A stretch of 64,000 nucleotides of DNA from CAYFPS01 sp964345075 (GTDB lineage Bacteria > CAIWAD01). Shown here piece after piece: positions 45,397 through 53,503 of this stretch. The DNA is taken from NCBI GenBank assembly GCA_964345075.1, contig CAYFPS010000008.1:1-64000 (forward strand), written 5' to 3'. Position 1 is the stretch's first letter, and the number at the start of each line of letters is the position of its first letter. The position numbers and the translations under genes are program-made. The notes under the pieces were generated by a model. The model did no database searches. It was given only the letters and a program-made list of their open reading frames with translations, and was not told the DNA's origin.

Positions 45397-48339
45397 ATGA
45401 GCGACTCCTTCAACCCCGGACTGAAAGCAGGATCAGAGCTTCACGGATTTCGTGTTACACGCCAGACAGAGCTTCCTCATATCGGCGGCATCCTGACCGA
45501 ACTGGTTCATCTTGCCACCGGCGAGCATCATGCCCATATCTCTCATCCGATTACCGAGAATGCCTTTCTGATTGCCTTTCGCACCCTGCCGGCAGACGAC
45601 ACGGGCGTGGCACATATTCTCGAGCACAGTGTTCTGGAAGGATCACAGAACTTTCCCGTCAAGTTCTTTACGCAGCTGACGGGGCGTTCGCTCAACAGCT
45701 TTATCAATGCCTTTACGGGAAGTGATACAACCACTTATCCCTTTGCTACCAGCGATCCGGAAGACTGGGACAATTTGCTTCGTGGTTATCTGGATGCCTG
45801 TCTAAGACCGCTGATGCACAGCGAGACCCTGTTGCAGGAAGGCTGGCGCAAAGAGTTCGCCAAGCCCGATGATCCTGAAAGTCCGCTTGTGATACGTGGC
45901 GTTGTCTACAATGAAATGAAGGCTGCCCTTTCGAGTCCCGAGAGCCAGTTTCACCGCAGGTTCCGGCGTGAGCTCTTTCCCGGTTCTGTCTATGCAAATG
46001 AGAGCGGGGGCGATCCTGCCTGCATACCAGATCTGACGGAAGAGGGCTGGCGCAGCTTTCACCAGGCGTACTACATCCCGCAGAATGCCTGGAGTTTCAG
46101 CATGGGACACCTGCCGCTGGAAGCGACGCTAAAGCGGATGAATGAGGCCTTTGCCGGATTCGAGGGCAGGCAGGCCCCCCGCCTGGAGATGCCGGATGAC
46201 ATGGGTCGCGAACCGCTTGTGATTCACGCTCGATATGGGGCTTCCCGCGGGGCTGGCGCGAGTTCGCCACGAATGGCTGCTGTTGGCTGGCGACTTTGTC
46301 CGGTGACCGATGTGCGGCAGACCATGCAATTGCGCTTTCTGCTGGAAGTGCTGGCTGGCGGCTACAGCAGTCCGCTTAATCATGCACTTCTTTCAAGTGG
46401 CCTTGGCAGCAGTCTGGCACCAGCTGGACTTAGCAGTTCCGAAGCCCGGCTCTCCTTTGGTTGCGGCTTGAAGGGGATTGAGGCCGGTGCAGGTGAAAAA
46501 GTTCAGGCGCTCGTCCTGGAGACGCTGGAACAGATTGCCCGCGATGGCCTGGAGCGTGATACAATCGAGGCTGCTCTCGACATGTTTGAGCTGGAAGCCC
46601 GCGAGCAGTCGCGGGTCTGGGGCATGCCCTGGACCATTGGCAGCTGCTTCTTTGCGATGGCGCCCTGGATGCATGGTGCCGACCTCGTTGCTGTAACACG
46701 GGTAGACACATTGCTGAAAGACCTTCGCGCGGCAGCTGGTCAAGAGGGCTTTGTTCAGTCCATGGTGCGCGAGTTCCTGCTGAATAATCCTGAGCGGATT
46801 CTGCTTGAAATGGAAGCGGAGGATGGTGCTTTTGAGGCGCGGGAAGAAGCCCTCGCCGCCCGCCTTCAGGCCGAAAAGGCTGCCCTGAGTCAGGAGGAGA
46901 AGCAGGAGCTTGTCGAGCAAGCCCGGCGCGTGGCCGAATGGCGTGACGATCAGGGTGATCTGAATTGTCTTCCGACACTGCGCCCTGCAGATCGTCCGCG
47001 CCAGGCTCTTGCCTGCAGGCTTGAATCACAGGGCCAGAACCTCTTCCTGCGTCCGGCGGCAACCAACGGCCTTGAGCATCTGGAGCTGTCCTTTGCTGTC
47101 AATCCTGAAGGCCCACACGCTCCCAGCATGGATCTGCTTTCCTGGGTCAGCCAGTTGGGACACGCAGGCAGAAGTGTGCAAGCCAGCGAGGAGCGGATTC
47201 GCAGGCTTGTGGGGAACTTCTCGATTGGCAGCCAGCATAGTCTGACAGCCACGGGTGATGCCCGCGTACACGAGATCAGCCTGCGGGCATTTGGCCTTGG
47301 GTTGCATCGGCAGGAATGGCTGGACCTGGTGGCCGACCTGCTTTTACGCACCGATTTCAAGAACGAAAAGCGCCTGCGCGAACTACTCAAAATGCGACAG
47401 ACCAATCTGCGCAGCCAGATTATCAGCGGTGCCGGCGCGGTTGTATCACAGTTTGCCCAGGATCTGGTCAGCCCGCTTGGACACCTGACCGATCGCATCG
47501 AGGGGATCAGCTGGATGCGTCATCTCGCGGCGCTTAAGGATCCGCTTGAGCTGGGTCGCTCCATGGAAGAGCTGCTTGTTGAACTACTGGGATCCTTCCG
47601 CGCACAGGCCGTGATCTGTGCAGAGGAAGAGTCCATCCATGGGCTGGCCCAGGATCTTGAGGAACGGCTCTCTTGCTGGCAGACAACCACGACAGAGCGG
47701 CCAGAAGCTGCGGTTGAGGCTAGCCCTCTGGCCGTGGACGAGCGACTCTTCGTCCGCAGCACTTCGGTGGATGGTGTCTTCCACACACAGGCCTGGCAGG
47801 CGCCCGCTTACGATCATGCAGACGCGCCCGCGCTCCACCTCTTGGGCAGCTGGATGGAGCAGCCGCTATATGAGCGGATTCGCGCCGAGGGTGGTGCTTA
47901 TGGCGCGCGCGCCGGATACGACTGGGGCACGCGAGTCTATGTCTTCCAGTCCTGGCGTGATCCACGCATTGGGGGCACGCTGGATGATTTTGATGCGGTT
48001 CGCCGGCAAAGCCTTGACGGCCGCATGACACAGGATGAGCTGGATCGGGCCAAGATTGAAGCCCTGCGTATGATGGACCGTCCACTGCTGCCGCATGAAG
48101 AGGCCCGCGCCTGTTTTGCGGGTATGCGCCGTGGCCGCACCCAGGAACTGAAGGACCTCTTTCGAGCCCGCCTGCTGGATGCCACCAGAGAAGACCTGGT
48201 GCGCGCAGCCAGTACCTGGCTGGCGGATGGACAGGCCCGCCGCAGCGCCATCATCTGTTCGGACTCCATGCTTGAATCACAGCTTGTAGACGGTCGCGAA
48301 GTGCAACACGAAGCCATCCTGCCGGATGCAAAGGCATGA
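45397..48339 (+). CDS. M16C insulinase-family protease (PreP/Cym1-like)
   Basis: A 980-residue M16 metallopeptidase with the inverted zinc motif H73-I-L-E76-H77 and the PreP-type neighbourhood LEGSQNFPVKFFTQLTGRS. The four-domain length is normal for PreP, which degrades peptides up to about 70 residues inside a closed chamber. No signal peptide is visible, so it is likely cytoplasmic. It starts 27 bases after the barrel protein and overlaps the next gene by four bases. Confidence 0.92.
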   Translation: MSDSFNPGLKAGSELHGFRVTRQTELPHIGGILTELVHLATGEHHAHISHPITENAFLIAFRTLPADDTGVAHILEHSVLEGSQNFPVKFFTQLTGRSLNSFINAFTGSDTTTYPFATSDPEDWDNLLRGYLDACLRPLMHSETLLQEGWRKEFAKPDDPESPLVIRGVVYNEMKAALSSPESQFHRRFRRELFPGSVYANESGGDPACIPDLTEEGWRSFHQAYYIPQNAWSFSMGHLPLEATLKRMNEAFAGFEGRQAPRLEMPDDMGREPLVIHARYGASRGAGASSPRMAAVGWRLCPVTDVRQTMQLRFLLEVLAGGYSSPLNHALLSSGLGSSLAPAGLSSSEARLSFGCGLKGIEAGAGEKVQALVLETLEQIARDGLERDTIEAALDMFELEAREQSRVWGMPWTIGSCFFAMAPWMHGADLVAVTRVDTLLKDLRAAAGQEGFVQSMVREFLLNNPERILLEMEAEDGAFEAREEALAARLQAEKAALSQEEKQELVEQARRVAEWRDDQGDLNCLPTLRPADRPRQALACRLESQGQNLFLRPAATNGLEHLELSFAVNPEGPHAPSMDLLSWVSQLGHAGRSVQASEERIRRLVGNFSIGSQHSLTATGDARVHEISLRAFGLGLHRQEWLDLVADLLLRTDFKNEKRLRELLKMRQTNLRSQIISGAGAVVSQFAQDLVSPLGHLTDRIEGISWMRHLAALKDPLELGRSMEELLVELLGSFRAQAVICAEEESIHGLAQDLEERLSCWQTTTTERPEAAVEASPLAVDERLFVRSTSVDGVFHTQAWQAPAYDHADAPALHLLGSWMEQPLYERIRAEGGAYGARAGYDWGTRVYVFQSWRDPRIGGTLDDFDAVRRQSLDGRMTQDELDRAKIEALRMMDRPLLPHEEARACFAGMRRGRTQELKDLFRARLLDATREDLVRAASTWLADGQARRSAIICSDSMLESQLVDGREVQHEAILPDAKA

Positions 48340-49004
48340 GCCTCAGAACCAGCGCTCCTGCCAATCCGGAAGAGCTGGCCCAGTGGCTGGCAGCGGACAG
48401 GCGTAATCGTCACCGAATTGGCGCGATGCGTGAACTGAAGGGCATGCTGCAGGATGCAGCCGCCAGACCTGGCTGGATTCGGGAAGATCGACAGATCCTT
48501 GCCCGCTGGCTGCTGCTGGAGGAGGATGAGACTTTCCGGCTGGTTTTGCTCGATCTACCTGAGGACGGTCCCTGGCAGTCGCTCTTCCTGCGCATCCTGA
48601 AACAGCTTCGTGATACAAAGGGCCTTGTACTTTGTCCTGAGGAATTGCCGGCACTGGCCGGACGCCTTGAACCAGCGCGTCAACAGCTTGCAGCGGCCGG
48701 CTACGGTGTAATGGCACGCCGCGCCCGTGTCCTGCTTAAAGCGAGTAGCACAATCAGCCGCCAGACTGGCCCGCTCCTGGATGAGCAGGAGCTTGACGGA
48801 GAAGGCGGTGGGCGCTGGAGCTTGCCGCAGGATCTTCCGCCAGATGATCTGGAAGCTGGCCTGGCACGGATGGCGCGGTTGGGAGCGCGTCAGATTGAAT
48901 TACTATTGAATGAAGCAGCAGAGAGTCTGGAGCTGCCGGCGGGATGGCGACAGGACTCCCTTGAATGCCTGGAAGATTGGGGCCCCATTGCCGACAGGCC
49001 CTGA
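48336..49004 (+). CDS. Hypothetical protein, unknown function
   Basis: A 222-residue soluble protein rich in Leu, Arg and Glu, with no recognised motif. Predicted mostly helical (EELAQWLAADRRNRHRIGAM; ARWLLLEEDETFRLVLLDL). The start overlaps the PreP-like stop (ATGA), and accC follows after 11 bases, so it sits inside an operon. I do not recognise a family. Confidence 0.6.
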   Translation: MSLRTSAPANPEELAQWLAADRRNRHRIGAMRELKGMLQDAAARPGWIREDRQILARWLLLEEDETFRLVLLDLPEDGPWQSLFLRILKQLRDTKGLVLCPEELPALAGRLEPARQQLAAAGYGVMARRARVLLKASSTISRQTGPLLDEQELDGEGGGRWSLPQDLPPDDLEAGLARMARLGARQIELLLNEAAESLELPAGWRQDSLECLEDWGPIADRP

Positions 49005-49015
49005 AGGAGAGTGAC

Positions 49016-50509
49016 TTGTTCAAACGCATATTGATCGCCAATCGCGGCGAAATTGCCCTGCGCGTGATACGAACGGCGCGTGAGATGGGCATTGAAACGA
49101 TCGCTGTATACAGCGAGGCGGATCGTGCCAGTCTGCACGTGGTTGAAGCAGATTATGCCGTGTGCATTGGTCCTGCGCCCAGCCGGGAGAGCTATCTGAA
49201 GGGTGATGTGATACTGGATGTCGCCCTCAAAATGGGTGCGGAAGCTATCCATCCGGGCTATGGCTTTCTTTCTGAAAATGCCGATTTCACCAGGGCCTGC
49301 AGCGCAGCTGGCATTGTCTTTGTCGGTCCTTCGCCTGAAGTCATGGAATCCATGGGCAGCAAAACCTGTGCGCGCCGCACCATGATCGATGCGGGTGTGC
49401 CCGTGGTGCCTGGCACGGAGGAGGCAATTCAGGATGTGAACGCGGCACTGGAAATTGCCCGCGAAATCGGCTTTCCCGTGATGCTGAAGGCAGCGGCCGG
49501 TGGTGGTGGAAAGGGCATGCGCCTCGTGCACGAAGAGAAAGACTTTGTGAATGCGCTGGAAGCTGCCCGGCGTGAGGCGCAAGGTGCCTTTGGTGATGCC
49601 GAGGTTTACGTCGAGAAGTTCGTCGAAGAGCCGCATCACATCGAAGTGCAGATCCTGGCTGACAGCCATGGTAACGTGATCCATCTGGGCGAACGGGAAT
49701 GTTCCATACAGCGCCGCCATCAGAAGGTCGTGGAAGAAAGCCCCAGCCCCTTTGTAACACCTGAACTTCGCCAGGCGATTTGTGATACAGCCGTGCAGGC
49801 GGCCCGTGCAGTTGGCTATGTGAATGCAGGAACCATCGAGTTTCTGGTGGACAAGCACAGGAAGCACTATTTCCTGGAGATGAACACACGCCTGCAGGTG
49901 GAGCATCCGGTAACCGAGTGGGTCACGGGAGTCGATCTGGTGCGGCAGCAACTGCTGGTAGCAGCCGGTGAGGCGATCGAAATTGGACAAGAGGAAATCG
50001 TGGCGCGTGGTCATGCGCTTGAGTGTCGCGTTTGCGCCGAAGATCCCCGCGAGAATTTTCTGCCGGATACGGGGCGTATTCACACGCACCGCCTGCCTTC
50101 TGGACCCGGCATTCGCGTGGACAGTGGTGTGGAATCTGGCAGCGAAGTCTCCGTACACTACGATCCGATGCTGGCCAAGCTGACGGCCTGGGCCCAGGAT
50201 CGTGATACAGCCATTGCCCGCATGCATCGCGCTCTGGCCGAGTATCGCCTGCACGGCGTACGGAACAATCTCGATTTCTGCCGCTGGGTAATGGAGCACC
50301 CTGTCTTTGCATCGGGCACCTATACCACACGGTTTATCGAGGAATACTTCGATCCCGAAATGCTGGACGGTGGTGGCGAGGCCAATCGTGAGGCCGCAGA
50401 GGTCGTTGAGATTCTGCGTCGAGTCAAGCGGGAGAAAGGGCTGGCCAGCGAAGATCGTGGCGATGCCTGCCGGAGTACGGCTTGGAAACAGCAGCACAGG
50501 AGGGCCTGA
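49016..50509 (+). CDS. accC: Acyl-CoA carboxylase biotin carboxylase subunit
   Basis: This ATP-grasp enzyme carboxylates the biotin of its carrier protein. The 497 residues begin LFKRILIANRGEIALRVIRT and contain the biotin carboxylase signatures HPGYGFLSENADF, AAAGGGGKGMR and EMNTRLQVEHPVTEW. I chose TTG 49016: AAGGAG is seven bases upstream and the conserved N-terminus starts there. The C-terminal tail resembles propionyl/acetyl-CoA carboxylase subunits of the two-subunit type. The stop overlaps the BCCP-like gene by one base. No carboxyltransferase gene is in the window. Confidence 0.95.
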   Translation: MFKRILIANRGEIALRVIRTAREMGIETIAVYSEADRASLHVVEADYAVCIGPAPSRESYLKGDVILDVALKMGAEAIHPGYGFLSENADFTRACSAAGIVFVGPSPEVMESMGSKTCARRTMIDAGVPVVPGTEEAIQDVNAALEIAREIGFPVMLKAAAGGGGKGMRLVHEEKDFVNALEAARREAQGAFGDAEVYVEKFVEEPHHIEVQILADSHGNVIHLGERECSIQRRHQKVVEESPSPFVTPELRQAICDTAVQAARAVGYVNAGTIEFLVDKHRKHYFLEMNTRLQVEHPVTEWVTGVDLVRQQLLVAAGEAIEIGQEEIVARGHALECRVCAEDPRENFLPDTGRIHTHRLPSGPGIRVDSGVESGSEVSVHYDPMLAKLTAWAQDRDTAIARMHRALAEYRLHGVRNNLDFCRWVMEHPVFASGTYTTRFIEEYFDPEMLDGGGEANREAAEVVEILRRVKREKGLASEDRGDACRSTAWKQQHRRA

Positions 50510-51003
50510 TGAGACGCTTCGTACGACATCGTGGAGAAGAAGCAAGCCTGCTGGCCTACAGCGGATCCTGCAGCACGGGTGAACTCCACGATGCTGATCG
50601 GAGGCTGGAGGTGGAAGCCGTGGCGCGCCGTTCGGAATGGTCATTGAAGCTTGGTGATCGCGTCTTTCGCGTGGAGCATCTGGGTGATCACCGCTATCGG
50701 GTAAACGGACACGAGCTGGATTGCCACCTGAAGACCGAGCTGGAAGACCGCTTTGCCCAATTTCAGCGGGATGGCGATGGCGCGGCAGACCGCCAACTGG
50801 AAGCCCCCATGCCCGGTCGCATTGTCAAGTTGCTGGTCGCAGAGGGCGATCGTGTGACAAAGGGGCAGGGATTGCTCATTGTCGAGGCCATGAAAATGGA
50901 GAACGAGCTGAGGGCCCTGGCCGACGGCACGGTTCAAGCCATCCGCGTGGAAGAAGGACAGGGTGTGGAGAAGGGCGCGGTTTTGCTCACCTTCGAGGTG
51001 TAG
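50509..51003 (+). CDS. Biotin carboxyl carrier protein domain (acyl-CoA carboxylase)
   Basis: A 164-residue protein. The C-terminal biotinyl domain has EAMKMENEL with the biotinylated lysine K129, preceded by APMPGRIVKLLVAEGDRV. The N-terminal 80 residues form a beta-rich BT-like linker as found in propionyl/methylcrotonyl-type alpha subunits, rather than the Pro/Ala-rich AccB linker. It therefore looks like a split-off carrier of an AccA3/PccA-like subunit. ATG 50509 is chosen because AGGAGG precedes it. Confidence 0.92.
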   Translation: MRRFVRHRGEEASLLAYSGSCSTGELHDADRRLEVEAVARRSEWSLKLGDRVFRVEHLGDHRYRVNGHELDCHLKTELEDRFAQFQRDGDGAADRQLEAPMPGRIVKLLVAEGDRVTKGQGLLIVEAMKMENELRALADGTVQAIRVEEGQGVEKGAVLLTFEV

Positions 51004-51021
51004 TCCGCAGTTAGCAAGGAC

Positions 51022-51432
51022 TCAGCGCCCTTCCGTCAGGCCTTTCAACATGTGAATCAACTCGGGCCAGAGCATGACCGCCTGGCCCGTTTTCTTGTCC
51101 AGTGCTGCATGAACCATACTGGCCCGCGCCAGCTCCTCACCCGCTGGGCTCAGGAAGCGATAGGCCAGCTCAAAGGATCGCTCGCGAATCTGTGTGACAC
51201 GGAGCTGAATGCTGAAGCTGTCGCCCAGACGCATGGGCCGACGGTAATCCGCCTCGCAGTGAACGATGGGCAGCATCGGCTCATCACTGGAAATCTTCTG
51301 CCAGAGGTTGATGCCATAGTCCGCCAGAAAGCTCTCCCAGCATTCATGGGCCAGTTCAAGCAGGCGGGGAAAGAAAATCACGCCTGCACAATCAGTGTGC
51401 GCCATGCGCAGTTGCAGCTCTACCTGATACAT
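51022..51432 (-). CDS. Hotdog-fold acyl-CoA thioesterase (YbgC / 4HBT-like)
   Basis: A 136-residue hotdog protein with the 4-hydroxybenzoyl-CoA thioesterase-type motif HTDCAGVIFFPRLLELAHE, in which the Asp is the likely catalytic residue. The substrate is unknown. ATG 51432 overlaps the stop of the upstream fusion gene by one base and has AAGGAAAA before it. It is convergent with the biotin-carrier gene. Confidence 0.85.
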   Translation of the reverse strand: MYQVELQLRMAHTDCAGVIFFPRLLELAHECWESFLADYGINLWQKISSDEPMLPIVHCEADYRRPMRLGDSFSIQLRVTQIRERSFELAYRFLSPAGEELARASMVHAALDKKTGQAVMLWPELIHMLKGLTEGR

Positions 51433-52892
51433 CAATTTTCCTTTGCAAAAAGCCGGCAGCTGCCTGTGGACTCAAGCAGCTGAAGAGAAAAATGTTCAGC
51501 CAGCCACTTGATGGTGGACTCCCTGGCGAAAATCACATGGGTTGTATCACGCTGATAATGCCAGCCGGGAAAGCTCTCGTCCCTGACAATGCCCGTCATG
51601 ATCAGCAGCCTTCCACCATTTTTGAGCAGCTTCAGCAGATCGCCTAATGTATCACAGGGCACATGCAGGTGCTCAAAGACTTCGGTCAGGGTGATAAAGT
51701 CCAGCGACTGCTCTGCGGGAAAGGGCAAAGGCCGAAAAAAGGGATCACGGGCCAGACATTGAAAGCCCGCGGATTCCAGCATATCCTGTAACACAGGAAC
51801 AGGCCCGCAGCCTTCATCAAGGCCCTTTGCGCCCTGTGGGCAATGCCGGGACAGCACTTCAACAGCAGGCTTCAGCCATTCGCGATAGCTTGCCTGATCT
51901 TCATTCCGGTGCAGCTCATAGCGCGCCTTTTCGGCTGCCCTGTCCGGCCATTCGGCGCGCTCACGATGAACCAGCCCGCACTGATCACAACTCCAATAGT
52001 GCCGGCCGGATTCAACATGGTAGGCTTGTGTCACAGGACTCTGGCAAAGTGGGCAGGGACTGCTTGCATCCGTCACTTCAAAAGGCTTCAGACGCGCTCT
52101 TGGCGAAGGAAGGGCCGCTCTTTGTGCAGGCTTTCGAACGGAGATCTCCCCGGCAAGAGCCGCCATGCACTCTATGCCCGGTGTCTCGGCCTTGATCCCG
52201 GCCATCTCCAGCAGTGGAGTCAAATCGGGATCCAGCCCGCAGTTCAGCTGCACATTTAGGCCCGATACCGGCTCTTCAAAGGCCAGCTCAGTGCAAACCA
52301 GTGCCAGTCTTTCCAAAAGCTTCTGCTGCTTGAGACTGCGGGCCAGCGCATGATCGCCATGTTGACGATCCCCCAGGATCGGATAGCCAAGTCCGGCAAG
52401 GTGTCGCCTCAACTGATGCGGCCGGCCGCTTTCCGGCCTGCATTGGATCAGACTGATCCGTGTCCGCTCGAAGCGCCCACCAGCCAGTGGAAAATCACCC
52501 CGCTCCAGCGTCGTGAAATGTGATACAGCCTCCCGCTCGGGGCCGGGTGGCTCAAGATCCTTCAGCGGCCTGTCGCAGCTGAATTCATCCTGGGGCCAGC
52601 CGCGCACAAGACAGTGGTAGCTCTTGTGAATGCGCTGCTCGCGAAAGGCCAGCCCCAGCTGTCTGGCGCTATCAGCTGAAAGGGCGAAGAGAATCAGACC
52701 CGAAGCGCCCCGATCCAGTCTGTGCAGGGGCCAGAGCCACCGGCCCAGCTGATCACGTAGTCGGCGCATGAGATTGTCTTCGCCGCGGGAAAGCTCACTG
52801 CCATGACTAAGCAGTCCGGGTGCCTTGCGCACACAGACCTGCGTGTCTGTCAGATGGACAATGGGAACGAGTGGGTCAGGACTTGGCTTCAT
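51432..52892 (-). CDS. RluA/TruC-like pseudouridine synthase fused to a zinc-ribbon methyltransferase
   Basis: A 486-residue fusion. Residues 1-230 are a RluA-family pseudouridine synthase, closest in look to TruC, with catalytic D60 in HRLDRGASG and GRPHQLRRHLAGLGYPILGD. Residues 275-486 are a class I SAM methyltransferase with an N-terminal zinc ribbon (C280/C283 and C302/C305), SAM motif GLDEGCGPV (357-365) and YELHRN. The methyltransferase half matches a family usually found alone. No stop or frameshift lies between the halves. The fusion suggests both act on the same RNA, but this is inference. It overlaps the 99-aa gene upstream by 17 bases. Confidence 0.88.
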   Translation of the reverse strand: MKPSPDPLVPIVHLTDTQVCVRKAPGLLSHGSELSRGEDNLMRRLRDQLGRWLWPLHRLDRGASGLILFALSADSARQLGLAFREQRIHKSYHCLVRGWPQDEFSCDRPLKDLEPPGPEREAVSHFTTLERGDFPLAGGRFERTRISLIQCRPESGRPHQLRRHLAGLGYPILGDRQHGDHALARSLKQQKLLERLALVCTELAFEEPVSGLNVQLNCGLDPDLTPLLEMAGIKAETPGIECMAALAGEISVRKPAQRAALPSPRARLKPFEVTDASSPCPLCQSPVTQAYHVESGRHYWSCDQCGLVHRERAEWPDRAAEKARYELHRNEDQASYREWLKPAVEVLSRHCPQGAKGLDEGCGPVPVLQDMLESAGFQCLARDPFFRPLPFPAEQSLDFITLTEVFEHLHVPCDTLGDLLKLLKNGGRLLIMTGIVRDESFPGWHYQRDTTHVIFARESTIKWLAEHFSLQLLESTGSCRLFAKEN

Positions 52893-53175
52893 CGAGCCAC
52901 CGGGTGATGATCTCGATCATTTTGCGCGCCTGATCTTCGGAGCTGATGTTGAACTGACTCTGCTTGCGAAAGACACCACCCTGCTTGCGAAAGCGAGCCA
53001 CGCGAAACTTGACGGCTCCCCACTCGCCCTCGGGATTGGCGCGTTCCAGATATCTGAAGAGGATGGTCGTCCAGGCGCCACGGGTCAGGATCTCCTTGTC
53101 CAGCTCACGAACAAGCTCCTTGCCCGAGGCGGGATCGGAATAGGCAATGGTGATGGCGTCAATGGTTTCGGCCAT
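52876..53175 (-). CDS. Small conserved-looking hypothetical protein
   Basis: A 99-residue soluble protein with a mixed alpha/beta pattern (IDAITIAYSDPASGKELVREL, WTTILFRYLER, SQFNISSEDQARKMIEII). I do not recognise a named family. It precedes and overlaps the pseudouridine synthase/methyltransferase gene by 17 bases, so the two are probably translated together. AGGAAG stands before the ATG. Confidence 0.7.
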   Translation of the reverse strand: MAETIDAITIAYSDPASGKELVRELDKEILTRGAWTTILFRYLERANPEGEWGAVKFRVARFRKQGGVFRKQSQFNISSEDQARKMIEIITRWLDEAKS

Positions 53176-53239
53176 GATCTTCCTTTCTAGGTTTGGGAAA
53201 ACAAGAAAGCACCACGAATCAGGAAAGGCAAACGAGGGG

Positions 53240-53425
53240 CTAGTGGCGCTTGCTGCTCTTGACGGACTGAATCAGTCCCTGGCTGAAGACGCCACCGATG
53301 ATCAGACCCATTACAAGACCGAACCAGCCAAACTCTTCATAGCCCAGCGCGGCCGATGCAGCCAGAATCAGGATTCCCAGCCAGAAGCGCTTGCGCAGCA
53401 GCAGATGTCGTGAGGGTTGATTCAT
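53240..53425 (-). CDS. Small two-helix membrane protein
   Basis: A 61-residue protein with a basic N-terminus (MNQPSRHLLLRKR) and two hydrophobic segments (FWLGILILAASAALG and GWFGLVMGLIIGGVFSQGL), ending in a basic tail. It is likely an inner-membrane protein of unknown role. It lies 64 bases upstream of the 99-aa gene on the same strand and is divergent from the MFS gene. Confidence 0.55.
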   Translation of the reverse strand: MNQPSRHLLLRKRFWLGILILAASAALGYEEFGWFGLVMGLIIGGVFSQGLIQSVKSSKRH

Positions 53426-53469
53426 GTTGTGCCTTTTTTAGCACTCACCCTATCGGCAAAAGATTTCCA

Positions 53470-53477
53470 TACCTTGA
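53470..53477 (+). promoter_or_regulatory. Putative -10 element (TACCTTGA)
   Basis: TACCTTGA lies 27-34 bases before the likely start of the MFS carrier gene and matches the recurrent TAYCTTKG word. Confidence 0.35.
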
Positions 53478-53503
53478 CCCGATTCAAGCAAGGAAGCATG
53501 GGC

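Noticed and set aside
48890..50644. A 584-codon minus-strand frame
   Set aside because: It is antisense to accC, which is unambiguous.
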